64,000 nucleotides of DNA from Novosphingobium meiothermophilum (GCF_003171715.1 NZ_QGHL01000007.1:1-64000), one strand, 5' to 3'. Positions 34,301 to 45,079 are shown, counted from the stretch's first letter. Program-made: numbers and translations. The notes: generated from the letters alone by a model not told the origin.

Positions 34301-34378
34301 GTGACGGCCCTTCCGGCAGGCGGGGCCGTCACCGAATTGTCCCGGATTGGACTTACGGGCCGCGGCAGTGCTGCGGCC
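34301..34378 (+). terminator. two hairpins between rpsB and tsf
   Basis: The first hairpin has 10 perfect base pairs (GTGACGGCCC 34301-34310 with GGGCCGTCAC 34323-34332). The second has 6 (GGCCGC 34358-34363 with GCGGCC 34373-34378), followed by TTCCTACGTTTT. Neither has a full T run. They look like an attenuator or RNA-processing region that lets tsf be expressed at a different level from rpsB. Confidence 0.5.
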
Positions 34379-34411
34379 TTCCTACGTTTTCAAGAATAAA
34401 GGATCAACGCG

Positions 34412-35338
34412 ATGGCTTATACCGCCGCTGACGTGAAGAACCTGCGCGAGCGCACCGGCGCCGGCATGATGGATTGCAAGAAGGCTCTCGACGAGGCCAA
34501 TGGCGACTTTGAAGCCGCTGTCGACGCACTGCGGGCCAAGGGCCTTGCTGCCGCCGCCAAGAAGTCGAGCCGCACCGCTGCCGAAGGTCTGGTCGGCGTT
34601 GCCGTTGCCGGAACCAAGGGTGTTGCCGTAGAAGTCAACTCTGAAACGGACTTCGTGGCGAAGAACGACCAGTTCCAGGACTTCGTGCGCAAGGCGACCG
34701 AAGTTGCGCTCAGCACCGGCGCTGCCGATGTCGAAGCGCTCAAGGCCGCTGCCTATCCCGATGGCGGCACCGTGGCCGACAAGCTGACGAACAACGTGGC
34801 CACCATTGGCGAGAACCAGCAGCTTCGCCGCATCAAGCACGTCGAAGTTTCGCAGGGCGTGATCGTGCCTTACATGCATAATGCCGCTGCGCCGAACCTC
34901 GGCAAGATCGGCGTGCTTGTCGCGCTGGAATCCGAAGCTGCTGCCGAAGCGCTTGAAGCGCTGGGCAAGCAGATCGCCATGCACATCGCCGCTGCCTTCC
35001 CGCTGGCGCTGACGGCAGATGATCTCGACCCGGAACTGATTGCGCGCGAACGCAAGATCGCGGCGGAAAAGGCTGCTGAGAGCGGCAAGCCTGCCGAAGT
35101 TCAGGCCAAGATGGTCGACGGCGCAGTGGCCAAGTATGCCAAGGAAAACGCGCTGCTCTCGCAGATCTTCGTGATGGACAACAAGTCCACCATTCAGCAG
35201 GTCGTCGATGCCGCCGGCAAGGAAGCCGGTGCGAAGATCGTTCTGAAGGACTATGTCCGCTTCCAGCTCGGCGAAGGTATCGAGAAGGAAGAGACCGACT
35301 TTGCCGCCGAAGTGGCTGCTGCCGCCGGCATCAAGTAA
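34412..35338 (+). CDS. tsf: translation elongation factor Ts
   Basis: EF-Ts recycles EF-Tu by exchanging GDP for GTP. The 308-residue product has the UBA-like N-terminus ([20 protein letters not shown]), the core TDFVAKN motif ([15 protein letters not shown]), and a C-terminal coiled region. Length is normal (283 in E. coli, about 308 in sphingomonads). It follows rpsB after an intergenic hairpin region. A 9-base inverted repeat lies after it, before pyrH. Confidence 0.98.
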   Translation: MAYTAADVKNLRERTGAGMMDCKKALDEANGDFEAAVDALRAKGLAAAAKKSSRTAAEGLVGVAVAGTKGVAVEVNSETDFVAKNDQFQDFVRKATEVALSTGAADVEALKAAAYPDGGTVADKLTNNVATIGENQQLRRIKHVEVSQGVIVPYMHNAAAPNLGKIGVLVALESEAAAEALEALGKQIAMHIAAAFPLALTADDLDPELIARERKIAAEKAAESGKPAEVQAKMVDGAVAKYAKENALLSQIFVMDNKSTIQQVVDAAGKEAGAKIVLKDYVRFQLGEGIEKEETDFAAEVAAAAGIK

Positions 35339-35352
35339 GTCTGCATTGCATG

Positions 35353-35401
35353 ATCCCCGCATGGGCGGGCTGGCGCTTGGCTGGCCCGTCAGTGCGGGGA
35401 T
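35353..35401 (+). terminator. stem-loop between tsf and pyrH
   Basis: ATCCCCGCA at 35353-35361 pairs perfectly with TGCGGGGAT at 35393-35401, and the 31 bases between can form a further partial stem (CGGGC with GCCCG). There is no T run. It may stabilise the rpsB-tsf transcript end or separate it from pyrH, whose promoter should lie in the remaining 146 bases. Confidence 0.45.
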
Positions 35402-35547
35402 TGTCGTGCCTGTTTCCTTCGCGTTTCATTCGCGCGCCCTTGGCAGGTCCCTTCATGGGGCTATAAGGGCGGCCCAGACCATGTCATCCCCACGTTTCCG
35501 GACCGGTTTTCCGGTCCCGGTCATCCGGCAAAGAGTGTAGCACTTTC

Positions 35548-36270
35548 ATGAGCCTTCCTTCCTACAAGCGCATCCTCCTGAAACTTTCGGGTGAGGTGCT
35601 GATGGGGGAGCAGCAATTCGGGATCGATACCGATTATGTTGCCCGGCTGGCGCAGGAAGTGAAGGACGCGCGCGACACGGGATTGCAGATTTGCCTCGTG
35701 ATCGGTGGCGGAAACATCTTTCGCGGCATGGCCGGCGCCGCCAAGGGCATGGACCGCGCGCAGGCCGATTACATGGGGATGCTGGCCACGGTGATGAACG
35801 CGCTGGCCATGCAGAATGCGCTTGAACGTCTGGGTGTGCCAACGCGCGTCCAGTCGGCGGTGCAGATGGATCAGGTCTGCGAGCCGGTGATCCGTCGCCG
35901 GGCCGAGCGCCATCTGGAGAAGGGGCGCATCGTGATCTTCGCCGCAGGCGTTGGCGCACCCTATTTCACCACCGATTCCGGCGCGGCGCTGCGCGCGGCG
36001 GAAATGAAGTGCGATGCCCTGCTCAAGGGCACGAGCGTAGATGGGGTCTATGATGCCGATCCCAAGCGTGATCCGGCTGCAAAGCGTTATGAAACGGTCG
36101 ATTACGACACGGTGCTGGCAGACAATCTGAAGGTCATGGATGCCAGCGCCGTGGCCTTGTGCCGCGACAACAACATTCCGATCGTCGTCTTCTCGATCCG
36201 CGAACAGGGCAATCTGGCCCGCGTGCTTTCGGGCAAGGGGACGCAGACCATAGTGAAGAAGGACGCCTGA
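35548..36270 (+). CDS. pyrH: UMP kinase
   Basis: PyrH phosphorylates UMP to UDP in pyrimidine synthesis. The 240-residue product has [13 protein letters not shown] at the N-terminus, the [10 protein letters not shown] glycine loop, [18 protein letters not shown], and [18 protein letters not shown] near residue 165. Length equals the E. coli enzyme (241). frr follows one base after the stop, so the two genes are coupled. Confidence 0.98.
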   Translation: MSLPSYKRILLKLSGEVLMGEQQFGIDTDYVARLAQEVKDARDTGLQICLVIGGGNIFRGMAGAAKGMDRAQADYMGMLATVMNALAMQNALERLGVPTRVQSAVQMDQVCEPVIRRRAERHLEKGRIVIFAAGVGAPYFTTDSGAALRAAEMKCDALLKGTSVDGVYDADPKRDPAAKRYETVDYDTVLADNLKVMDASAVALCRDNNIPIVVFSIREQGNLARVLSGKGTQTIVKKDA

Positions 36271-36271
36271 C

Positions 36272-36825
36272 ATGGCCAAGTACGACAAGGCTGATCTTGA
36301 GCGCCGGATGAAAGGCGCGATCGAATCGCTCAAGGGCGATCTTTCGGGGTTGCGCACCGGCCGCGCGAACACCGCGCTGCTCGATCCGATCATGGTCGAG
36401 GTCTATGGCAGCCACATGCCGCTTGCCCAGGTTGCCACGGTTTCGGTTCCCGAACCGCGCCTGATTTCGGTGCAGGTCTGGGACAAGGCCAATGTTACCC
36501 CGGTGGAAAAGGCGATCCGTTCGGCAGGGCTTGGTCTGAACCCTATCAACGACGGCAATACCCTGCGCCTGCCCATCCCCGATCTGACCGAGGAGCGCCG
36601 CAAGGAACTGGCCAAGCTTGCCAGCAAGTATGCCGAAAGCGCACGAGTGGCCATCCGCAACGTTCGCCGTGACGGAATGGATGCCCTGAAGGCGGACGAG
36701 AACAAGAAGGAAATCTCGGAAGACGAACGCAAGCGGGCCGAGACCGAATTGCAGAAGTTGACCGACGACTACATCAAGCAGGCCGATGAAGCGGCCAGCG
36801 CCAAGGAAAAGGAAATCCTCGGCAA

Positions 36826-36829
<4 letters not shown>
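36272..36829 (+). CDS. frr: ribosome recycling factor
   Basis: RRF splits the post-termination ribosome together with EF-G. The 185-residue product shows the family core: [67 protein letters not shown], and [17 protein letters not shown]. It overlaps uppS by 4 bases (GTGA). Length is standard (185 in E. coli). Confidence 0.98.
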
Positions 36830-37536
<707 letters not shown>

Positions 37537-37543
37537 TCCGGGC

Positions 37544-38278
37544 ATGATGGCGCAAGGGGCGGGATCCGGCGCGGGAGGCGGCAAGTCGGACCTGCTCGTT
37601 CGGGTCGTATCGGCCATCGTAATGCTGGCGATTGCCGCCGCAGCCTTCCGCGCGGGCGGGCGCGTCCTTGATGTCTTTGTCGGGCTCGTCGCTTTCGGCG
37701 TCTTCGTGGAATATGTCCGGCTGGTCAGCAGGATTGCCGACAATCCGGCGCGGCTCGGCTCGATGGTGATTGCGGGCGCGGTCTATATCGGCTGGGCAGG
37801 GCTGGCGCTGGTGGTCATGCCTGAACCGATGATGCTGGCCGTGCTCGGCCTTGTCATCTGCACCGATACGGGCGCCTATTTTACCGGGCGCGCCATCGGC
37901 GGCCCGAAGATCGCGCCAGCCATCAGCCCATCCAAGACATGGGCCGGGCTGCTGGGCGGCATGGCGGCAGCCGGGCTATGGACGGGCGGCGTGGTGCTGT
38001 TTGCAGGGTATATCCTGTCCTCGTTCGGACCGACGGGGCCGAGCCTTGCGGCAGCCCTTGAGGCAACCAACGTCGGCATGGCGACCATTGCGGGCGCGGT
38101 GCTGGCGGTCTTCGCGCAAATGGGCGATTTCTACGAATCCTGGCTAAAGCGCCGGGCCGGGGTAAAGGATTCCTCGCGCCTGATCCCCGGCCATGGCGGT
38201 CTGTTCGATCGGGTTGACGGCTTGCTTCCCGTCTCCATCATCGTGGGCACGGCATGGGCTGCCGGGCAGGTCGGATGA
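37544..38278 (+). CDS. cdsA: phosphatidate cytidylyltransferase
   Basis: CdsA makes CDP-diacylglycerol, the precursor used by PssA. The 244-residue membrane enzyme has about seven helices and the C-terminal signature: SPSKTWAGLLGG, then SWLKRRAGVKDSSRLIPGHG followed by GLFDRVDGL. The start could be ATG 37544, ATG 37547 or GTG 37526 (overlapping uppS); I give ATG 37544. It is a short form of the family (E. coli has 285). Confidence 0.95.
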   Translation: MMAQGAGSGAGGGKSDLLVRVVSAIVMLAIAAAAFRAGGRVLDVFVGLVAFGVFVEYVRLVSRIADNPARLGSMVIAGAVYIGWAGLALVVMPEPMMLAVLGLVICTDTGAYFTGRAIGGPKIAPAISPSKTWAGLLGGMAAAGLWTGGVVLFAGYILSSFGPTGPSLAAALEATNVGMATIAGAVLAVFAQMGDFYESWLKRRAGVKDSSRLIPGHGGLFDRVDGLLPVSIIVGTAWAAGQVG

Positions 38279-38285
38279 TGAAGCC

Positions 38286-39443
38286 ATGACGCGCACCATT
38301 TCCATCCTTGGCGCCACCGGTTCCATCGGCACGTCGACGCTCGATCTCCTGCGACGCAACCGCGACCAATGGCGCGTGGTTGCGCTGACCGCCAATGGCG
38401 ATGCAGCCGGACTTGCAAGGCTTGCGCGCGAGTTTTCCGCTGAAGTTGCCGTTGTCGCCGATGAAGCCGCGCTGCCCGCGCTGCGCGAGGCGCTTGCCGG
38501 CACCAGCATCCACGCCGCCGGCGGATCGGCCGCGCTGGTGGAGGCTGCCGCGCGCGGTGCGGATCTGACGGTTGCGGCGATTGTCGGCTGTGCGGGCCTT
38601 GCTCCCACCATGGCCGCGATCGAGCAGGGTGGGACCATTGCCCTGGCCAACAAGGAAGCCCTTGTTTCTGCTGGAGAAGTGATGACGGCGGCCGTTGCGC
38701 GGCACGGCGCCACGCTGCTGCCGGTCGATTCCGAGCACAACGCCATTTTCCAGTGCCTTGCCGGAAACGACATTGCGCATGTCCACGCCATCACCCTTAC
38801 GGCCAGCGGCGGTCCCTTCCGCGACTGGACGATGGAGCAGTTGCACAGGGCAACTCCGGCCGAGGCGGTGAAGCATCCCAACTGGTCGATGGGCGCGAAG
38901 ATCAGCGTCGATTCCGCCACCATGATGAACAAGGGGCTGGAGTTCATCGAAGCGTTCCACCTGTTTCCGGTGGGCGTTGAACGTCTGCGCGTGATCGTCC
39001 ATCCGCAATCGGTCGTGCATTCGATGGTCGAATACCGCGATGGCTCGACCCTTGCCCAGCTTGGTCCTTCGGACATGCGCGTGCCCATCGCCTCGGCGCT
39101 TGCCTGGCCTGAGCGGATGCATACGCCGTGTGCGCCGCTTGATCTGGCAGCCATTGGCCAGTTGACCTTCCGCGCGCCCGACGAACAGCGCTTTCCCGCC
39201 ACGCGCCTCGCGCGCGAAGCGGCCATTGCGGGCGGCGCGGCACCGGCAACCATGAACGCGGCAAACGAAATCGCGGTGGCGGCGTTTCTTGCCGGTCAGA
39301 TTGCGTTCACCCGGATCGTGCAATCGGTAGAGGACGTTCTTTCGCGCGGCGTCCCGGTCGCGCCCGCGTCGCTGGACGATGTCATTGCCATCGATGGCGA
39401 AGCGCGGATGAGGGCGCATGAAATGCTGGAGTCTGCAACGTGA
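38286..39443 (+). CDS. dxr: 1-deoxy-D-xylulose 5-phosphate reductoisomerase
   Basis: Dxr converts deoxyxylulose phosphate to methylerythritol phosphate in isoprenoid synthesis, using NADPH. The 385-residue product has the nucleotide loop SILGATGSIGTSTLDLL, NKEALVSAGE, the metal-binding PVDSEHNAIFQ, SGGPFRDW, HPNWSMGAKISVDSATMMNK, and EFIEAFHLF. These make identification certain. It is 7 bases after cdsA; rseP follows 13 bases later. It supplies precursors for UppS in the same run. Confidence 0.98.
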   Translation: MTRTISILGATGSIGTSTLDLLRRNRDQWRVVALTANGDAAGLARLAREFSAEVAVVADEAALPALREALAGTSIHAAGGSAALVEAAARGADLTVAAIVGCAGLAPTMAAIEQGGTIALANKEALVSAGEVMTAAVARHGATLLPVDSEHNAIFQCLAGNDIAHVHAITLTASGGPFRDWTMEQLHRATPAEAVKHPNWSMGAKISVDSATMMNKGLEFIEAFHLFPVGVERLRVIVHPQSVVHSMVEYRDGSTLAQLGPSDMRVPIASALAWPERMHTPCAPLDLAAIGQLTFRAPDEQRFPATRLAREAAIAGGAAPATMNAANEIAVAAFLAGQIAFTRIVQSVEDVLSRGVPVAPASLDDVIAIDGEARMRAHEMLESAT

Positions 39444-39456
39444 TGAAGGCCATGTG

Positions 39457-40578
39457 ATGCCCACGATGGAAAGTCCCGGTATCCTCACCACGCTGCTGGC
39501 CTTCGTCCTCGTGCTGGGGCCGCTCGTTTTCATCCATGAACTTGGCCACTACCTTGTCGGGCGCTGGTTCGGGGTGAAGGCGGATGTGTTCTCGATCGGG
39601 TTCGGCAAGGAGCTTGCGGGCTGGACCGACCGGCGCGGCACACGCTGGAAGCTCTCGGCGCTGCCGCTGGGGGGCTATGTCCAGTTTGCCGGCGACATGA
39701 ACCCAGCCAGCCAGCCCAGCCCGGAATGGCTGGCCCTGCCGCCCGAAGAGCGAAACCGCACCTTTCAGGCCAAGGCCCTGTGGCAGCGCGCCCTGATCGT
39801 TCTGGCGGGGCCGGTGACGAACCTGCTGTTTGCCGTGTTGATCCTTGCAGGCTTTGCGCTTGCCTATGGCAAGGCGGTGATCCCACCGGTCGTGGGCGAA
39901 GTGCAGGCAGGCTCCGCTGCCGCGCAGGCGGGCGTCCGGTTGGATGACCGGATCGTGTCCATCCGGGGCAAGGCTGTCGATTCCTTCCTCGATGTGCGGC
40001 TCGAAGTGGGGCAGAACCCCGGCGAGCCGCTCGATCTGGTTGTCCTGCGCGATGGGCGCGAGGTGCACCTCGATGCGCGCGCGGCCGTGCGGGTTGAAAG
40101 CGACCGTTTCGGCAATACCCAGAAGATTGGCTTTCTCGGCATCGGCCCGAAATCCTACGAGATCGTGCGTGTCGGCCCGGTCGAGGCCATTGGCGAAGGG
40201 ATCAGTCAGACCTGCAACATCATTGGCATGATGGTCCACGGTATTGGCCAGATCATCACCGGCAAGCGCGAGGTGCAGGAACTGGGAGGGCCGATCAAGA
40301 TCGCCAAATATTCCGGCGAGCAGCTTGTCAGCGGGTGGCAATCCTATGTCAGCTTCGTGGCGCTGATCTCGATTAACTTGGGGTTCATTAATCTCCTGCC
40401 AATTCCGGTTCTCGACGGAGGACACCTCGCGTTCTACGCGGCCGAGGCGATCCGTCGCAAGCCGGTTGGCGCGCGCGGGCAGGAATGGGCCTTCCGCACC
40501 GGGCTTGCCTTTGTCATGGCGCTCATGCTGTTCGTGACGATCAACGATGTGGCATCGCTCAAGCTGTTCGGAGGCTAG
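39457..40578 (+). CDS. rseP: RseP-type site-2 intramembrane metalloprotease
   Basis: This inner-membrane zinc protease cleaves anti-sigma factors and signal peptides inside the membrane. The 373-residue product has HELGH at residues 27-31 (zinc ligands) and NLLPIPVLDGGHL near residue 311 (third ligand). One PDZ domain lies between (about 130-210, VVGEVQAGSAAAQAGVRLDD). A GTG at 39454 is also possible. A 228-base gap separates it from bamA. Confidence 0.96.
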   Translation: MPTMESPGILTTLLAFVLVLGPLVFIHELGHYLVGRWFGVKADVFSIGFGKELAGWTDRRGTRWKLSALPLGGYVQFAGDMNPASQPSPEWLALPPEERNRTFQAKALWQRALIVLAGPVTNLLFAVLILAGFALAYGKAVIPPVVGEVQAGSAAAQAGVRLDDRIVSIRGKAVDSFLDVRLEVGQNPGEPLDLVVLRDGREVHLDARAAVRVESDRFGNTQKIGFLGIGPKSYEIVRVGPVEAIGEGISQTCNIIGMMVHGIGQIITGKREVQELGGPIKIAKYSGEQLVSGWQSYVSFVALISINLGFINLLPIPVLDGGHLAFYAAEAIRRKPVGARGQEWAFRTGLAFVMALMLFVTINDVASLKLFGG

Positions 40579-40809
40579 GCACAAATAACCGGGGCATAAT
40601 AACCGGGTGGGTTTTATCCCGCTGAGGGAAACCGGAAAGCCTTATCGGCACTTCGGAGAATGATCCACGGATTGTCTTTTGCACAGAAACACTGGGCAAT
40701 GTTTGCTTGATTGGCCTTGTTGCATCGGGCACAGGGCGGCATTGCTTGTTGCGACCGGAAGCCCGCTGCGGGCGTCCTGTCGCCACTTGATACGGGATGG
40801 CGCTAGGTG
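40579..40809. promoter_or_regulatory. gap before bamA with a direct repeat
   Basis: ATAACCGGG is repeated at 40585-40593 and 40599-40607 (14-base period) right after the rseP stop. The remaining 200 bases hold no gene. A separate bamA promoter is likely in this gap; I could not identify clear -35/-10 boxes or a sigma-E-like site. Confidence 0.35.
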
Positions 40810-43401
40810 ATGATGGTAGGTAACGCGGGTCGGCCGGAAAGCCGGAGTGCCAGGTCGGCGCCGCTGTGCGCGGCGCTGCTTGTGACAAGCGCGATCGTGG
40901 CGGTTCCGCAGGTGGCCTTTGCGCAAGGCGCGGCCGCTCAGCCAGCCAGCCCGGCGCCTGCCGGCGATGTGATCCGCTCGGTCGTGGTCGAAGGTTCGCA
41001 GCGCCTCGAACCCGATACGATCCTTTCCTACATCCGCCTGCGCCCCGGACAGACCTATACCCAGGCGCTGGGCGATCAGGCGTTGAAGGATCTCTACGCC
41101 ACCGAACTTTTCGCCGATGTCTCTATTCGCAACAACGGCGGCGATGTTGTGGTGCAGGTCAAGGAGAACCCGGTCATCAACCGCATCATCCTTGAAGGCA
41201 ACAAGCGCCTCAAGGAAGACAAGATCCTTCCTGAGATCAAGCTTGCGGCGCGCCAGATCTTCACCCGTTCCAAGGTGCGGGCCGACGTTGCCCGCATCAT
41301 CGAACTCTACAAGCGTCAGGGCCGCTTTGCCGCTTCGGTCGAGCCGAAGATGGTCATGCTCGATCAGAACCGCGTCGATATCGTCTTCGAGATCAGCGAA
41401 GGGCCGAAGTCCAAGGTTCGCCGGATCAACATCATCGGCAACGAGAAGTTCAAGGACGGGCGCCTGCGCGGCCAGATGGTAACGAAGCAGGCCAGCTTTA
41501 CCCGCATCTTCTCGTCCGGCACCAGCTACGACCCTGACCGTCTTGCCTTCGACCAGCAGAAGCTGCGCCAGTTCTACCTGACCGAGGGCTACGCCGATTT
41601 CCGCGTGGTTTCGGCGGTGGCGGAACTCACGCCTGACAAGCGCGATTTCATCATCACCTATGTGGTCGAGGAAGGCGAGCGCTACAAGTTCGGCGACGTC
41701 AAGGTCGACAGCCAGCTGCGCGATTTCGACAGCGAGAAGCTGGCCGCCAACCTGCCGATCAAGGCTGGCCAGTGGTATAACGCGAAGGCGGTCGAAGATC
41801 AGGTTGACCGCCTGACCGAAACCGCCGGCGCGTTCGGCTATGCCTTTGCCGATGTGCGGCCGGACTTTTCGCGCAACAAGGATGACCTGACGATGTCGGT
41901 CACCTTCCGCATCGCCGAAGCCCCGCGCACTTATGTTGAACGGGTGGACGTGAACGGCAACACGCTGACGCAGGACAAGGTCGTGCGCCGCGAGTTCCGC
42001 ATTGCTGAAGGCGATGCCTTCAACACCTTCCAGATCAAGCGCTCGACCAACCGCATCAAGTCGCTCGGCTATTTCCAGGAAAAGTTCGAGATCGAGCAGA
42101 AGCCCGGCTCCGCGCCGGACCGGATCGTTCTCGAAGCCAACGTCGAGGAACGGCCCACCGGCGAACTCCAGCTTTCGGCAGGCTTTTCGAGCCTTGAAAG
42201 CTTCATCTTCCAGGGCTCGATCCGCCAGAACAACTTCCGAGGCCGCGGCCAGACGATCGGCCTTTCGGTCGATTATTCGCGCTTCACCCGATCGGTGCAG
42301 GTCAGCTTCACCGAACCCTACCTGTTCGACAAGAATGTGTCGTTCGGGATGGATGTCTATCGGCGCGACATCAACAGCTTCAACTTCACCAACCAGAACC
42401 GCAACACGACCTACCGGCAGTCGACAACCGGTTTTTCGGCGCGCGTGGGTGTGCCGCTCACCGAATACATGTCGCTGATCGGTCGCTACACCTTCAACAT
42501 CGACGACGTCACGCTCGACCGGAATACCTTCTTCGTCAACGGGCAGTGCAGCAACCTTCTGGCCGGGCGCTTCCTGTGCGATGCGATCGGCAAGCGCACC
42601 AGTTCGATCATCGGCGCCTCGCTGGTCTATGATACGCTTGACAACCGCCTGCGGCCGAGCCGCGGGATGCAGGTTGTCTTGGGCGGAGATGTCGCGGGGC
42701 TTGGCGGCACGGTCAAGTATGCGCGCGTGACGGCCAATGCCGCGCGGTTCTGGCCGGTTGGCGGCGGTTTCATCTTCTCGGTGCGAGGCGAGGGCGGAGC
42801 GATCCGCCCGCTCGCCAGCCGTTCGAACGATCCGACCATCGACGACGTTTACCTGACCGACCGCTTCTTCCTTGGCGAGCCGCAGATTCGCGGCTTCGAC
42901 ATTCGCGGCGTCGGCCCGCGCGTGCTGCGCAAGACGATCATCAACGGCGTGGAATCGCAGGACCGCAACCAGTGGGTCGATGACGCCATCGGTGGCCGCT
43001 ATTATTACCTGACCCGCGCCGAGCTGGAGATTCCGCTTGGTTCCGGTGCGCGCGAAATGGGCCTGCGCCCCTCGATCTATGTTGATGCAGGCGCCTTGTG
43101 GGGCATTGCCAATCCGCTCCAGCCCAACCTCGTCAATCCGCAGAGGATCTATACCGATCGTCTGACCGGCCAGCCGACCAGCAGCCCGACTGCCTCGGAT
43201 GGCTCCTCGAACGGCGACCCGATCCAGACCTTCAACGAAGTCTTCGTCGGCAACTCGCCTTCGCCGCGCGTTTCGGTCGGCATCGGCGTCAACTGGAACT
43301 CGCCGTTCGGGCCGTTCCGCCTCGATTTCGCCAAAGTCCTGAAAAAGGTCGATGGCGACGACCCCAAGACCTTCACTTTCAACGTGGGAACACAGTTCTG
43401 A
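40810..43401 (+). CDS. bamA: outer-membrane protein assembly factor BamA
   Basis: BamA inserts beta-barrel proteins into the outer membrane. The 863-residue product has a signal peptide (LCAALLVTSAIVAVPQVAFA) and five POTRA domains (about residues 55-430, first with VIRSVVVEGSQRLEPDTILS). A C-terminal 16-strand barrel ends in Phe (FTFNVGTQF), the normal assembly signal. The loop-6 motif is FFLGEPQIRGFDIRGVGPR (RGF). The start could be GTG 40807, ATG 40810 or ATG 40813. The skp start overlaps its stop by one base. Confidence 0.97.
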   Translation: MMVGNAGRPESRSARSAPLCAALLVTSAIVAVPQVAFAQGAAAQPASPAPAGDVIRSVVVEGSQRLEPDTILSYIRLRPGQTYTQALGDQALKDLYATELFADVSIRNNGGDVVVQVKENPVINRIILEGNKRLKEDKILPEIKLAARQIFTRSKVRADVARIIELYKRQGRFAASVEPKMVMLDQNRVDIVFEISEGPKSKVRRINIIGNEKFKDGRLRGQMVTKQASFTRIFSSGTSYDPDRLAFDQQKLRQFYLTEGYADFRVVSAVAELTPDKRDFIITYVVEEGERYKFGDVKVDSQLRDFDSEKLAANLPIKAGQWYNAKAVEDQVDRLTETAGAFGYAFADVRPDFSRNKDDLTMSVTFRIAEAPRTYVERVDVNGNTLTQDKVVRREFRIAEGDAFNTFQIKRSTNRIKSLGYFQEKFEIEQKPGSAPDRIVLEANVEERPTGELQLSAGFSSLESFIFQGSIRQNNFRGRGQTIGLSVDYSRFTRSVQVSFTEPYLFDKNVSFGMDVYRRDINSFNFTNQNRNTTYRQSTTGFSARVGVPLTEYMSLIGRYTFNIDDVTLDRNTFFVNGQCSNLLAGRFLCDAIGKRTSSIIGASLVYDTLDNRLRPSRGMQVVLGGDVAGLGGTVKYARVTANAARFWPVGGGFIFSVRGEGGAIRPLASRSNDPTIDDVYLTDRFFLGEPQIRGFDIRGVGPRVLRKTIINGVESQDRNQWVDDAIGGRYYYLTRAELEIPLGSGAREMGLRPSIYVDAGALWGIANPLQPNLVNPQRIYTDRLTGQPTSSPTASDGSSNGDPIQTFNEVFVGNSPSPRVSVGIGVNWNSPFGPFRLDFAKVLKKVDGDDPKTFTFNVGTQF

Positions 43402-44087
43402 TGACCATCCGTTACGCTTCCGCACTTCTCGCGGGCCTCGCCGCTGTCGCCGTTGCCCCCAATGCCGCGCTTGCGCAGGCGACGACCGGCACGGTCGTGC
43501 AGGGCATCGCCATTGCCAACCCTTCGGCCGTGGTTGCCGCATCCAGCGCCTTCCAGACGGCGCAGCAGCAGCGCCCTGTCACCTACAAGCCGCAGATCGA
43601 TCAGGCAAACACCCGCAAGACCCAGATCGAGGCGCAGCTCAAGCCGCTGATCGACAAGCTGACGGCCGATTCGAAGGCCGCCAACCCCAACCGCGCAGCA
43701 TTGCAGCAGCAGTATGAGCAGATTCAGCAGCTTGAGCAGGCCGGTCAGGCCGAAATCCAGCAGATCCTCGAACCGCTGAACCTTTCGCAGCAGTATGTGC
43801 TCGAACAGATCGGTGACAAGCTTGATGCCGCCACGCAGGCCGCGATGGACAAGAAGAAGATCTCGCTCGTGATCGATTCGCAGAGCGTCATCAAGGCCGG
43901 TCAGGTTTACAACCTCAACCAGGACATCCTCACCGAACTGAACAAGCTCATCCCTTCGGCCCAGCTCGTTCCGCCCGCAGGCTGGATGCCGCGCGCCCAG
44001 CGTGAAGCGCAGGCCCAGGCGCAGGCTGCTCAGCAGCAGGCCGGTGCAGCGCAGCCTGCCAACAAGAAGGTGCCCGAAGGCCGTTAA
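43401..44087 (+). CDS. skp: OmpH/Skp-family periplasmic chaperone
   Basis: Skp carries unfolded outer-membrane proteins through the periplasm to BamA. The 228-residue product has a signal peptide ([20 protein letters not shown]). The chaperone body has long helices rich in Gln and Lys ([20 protein letters not shown]) and the [17 protein letters not shown] block near the end. It also has an extra Gln/Ala-rich tail not seen in E. coli Skp (161 residues). It is coupled to bamA (TGATG). fabZ follows with no lpxD between. Confidence 0.92.
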   Translation: MTIRYASALLAGLAAVAVAPNAALAQATTGTVVQGIAIANPSAVVAASSAFQTAQQQRPVTYKPQIDQANTRKTQIEAQLKPLIDKLTADSKAANPNRAALQQQYEQIQQLEQAGQAEIQQILEPLNLSQQYVLEQIGDKLDAATQAAMDKKKISLVIDSQSVIKAGQVYNLNQDILTELNKLIPSAQLVPPAGWMPRAQREAQAQAQAAQQQAGAAQPANKKVPEGR

Positions 44088-44127
44088 GGCCTTCGCGCGC
44101 GAGAGACTGGCAGGAAAGACCGGGAAG

Positions 44128-44601
44128 ATGAGCGAAGAGCAGGCGGCGCCTTCGGGCGTCATCACCGATTACGACGTGCGCAAGGTCATGGCGGCGCTGC
44201 CGCATCGCTATCCCTTGCTGCTGGTCGATCGCGTGGCCTCGATAACCCTCAACGAACGCATCCACGCGGTGAAGGCCGTGTCGATGAACGAACAGTTCTT
44301 TCAGGGCCATTTTCCCGGCCGTCCGATCATGCCCGGCGTTCTCCAGATCGAGGCGCTGGCGCAGGCCGCCGGGGTTCTGGCGGTGGAATCGCTGGGGCTG
44401 GCCGGTTCCGGCAAGCTCGTCTATTTCATGGCGATCGAGGAGGCGAAGTTCCGCAATCCGGTGGAACCGGGTGTCCTGCTCGATCTCCATGTCGAGTTCA
44501 CGCAGAAGCGCGCACGGGTGTGCAAGTTCGCCGGAAAGGCCATGATTGGCGACAAGATCACCTGCGAGGTGGGCTTTACCGCGATGATCGCCGATAGCTG
44601 A
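44128..44601 (+). CDS. fabZ: 3-hydroxyacyl-ACP dehydratase FabZ
   Basis: FabZ removes water from 3-hydroxyacyl-ACP in fatty acid elongation. The 157-residue product has [17 protein letters not shown]. The catalytic block is [20 protein letters not shown], with the active-site His and Glu, followed by [12 protein letters not shown]. Length is standard. In most Proteobacteria lpxD and lpxA flank fabZ; here skp is upstream and rpmE downstream. The start ATG 44128 is 40 bases after the skp stop with GGGAAG before it. Confidence 0.97.
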   Translation: MSEEQAAPSGVITDYDVRKVMAALPHRYPLLLVDRVASITLNERIHAVKAVSMNEQFFQGHFPGRPIMPGVLQIEALAQAAGVLAVESLGLAGSGKLVYFMAIEEAKFRNPVEPGVLLDLHVEFTQKRARVCKFAGKAMIGDKITCEVGFTAMIADS

Positions 44602-44701
44602 AGGCGCGCCATGCTGGACATGGGCGCGGCTTTGGGCTAGGCGCGCGGCCTTGAAGATTCTTGCGGCCGGTCGGAACCGGCTGCGCACCGGAGTTACCGA
44701 A

Positions 44702-44926
44702 ATGAAGACTGGCGTTCACCCCGACTACCACATGATCAAGGTGCAGATGACCGACGGCACCGTTTTCGAGACCCGTTCCACCTGGGGCAAGGAAGGCGAT
44801 ACCCTCGCGCTCGAAATCGACCCGACCTCGCACCCGGCGTGGACCGGCGGAACTCGCCAGCTCGACCAGGGCGGCCGCGTTGCCCAGTTCAACAAGCGCT
44901 TCGGCGGTCTCTCGCTCAAGCGCTGA
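44702..44926 (+). CDS. rpmE: 50S ribosomal protein L31
   Basis: The 74-residue product is L31: [33 protein letters not shown], and PTSHPAWTG at the end of the core. It has no cysteines, so it is the zinc-free (C-minus) form that does not need zinc. A strong terminator follows, ending this transcription unit. Confidence 0.97.
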   Translation: MKTGVHPDYHMIKVQMTDGTVFETRSTWGKEGDTLALEIDPTSHPAWTGGTRQLDQGGRVAQFNKRFGGLSLKR

Positions 44927-44951
44927 GCGCGGCGAGATCTCCGGATCAGGC

Positions 44952-44976
44952 AAAGGGCGGCCATGGCCGCCCTTTT
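44952..44976 (+). terminator. strong intrinsic terminator after rpmE
   Basis: A perfect GC-rich palindrome (GGGCGGCC/GGCCGCCC around AT) is followed by TTTTC and preceded by AAA, so it could act in both directions. It ends the fabZ-rpmE transcript and isolates the marR gene. Confidence 0.9.
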
Positions 44977-45079
44977 CTTTGGTGGCCAAGGCGCTGGCCC
45001 TGCCGCTTGGCCTGACCTTTCCGGCCAGAGGCCGCTTTCGGCCATTGCTATCGCCGATAGCTTTCCTAAAGATCATGTC

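Noticed and set aside
40642..43542. Very long open frame (966 codons) on the minus strand opposite bamA
   Set aside because: It is the mirror of a certain bamA gene in GC-rich DNA with strong third-position bias, shows no recognisable domain and extends through a promoter region.
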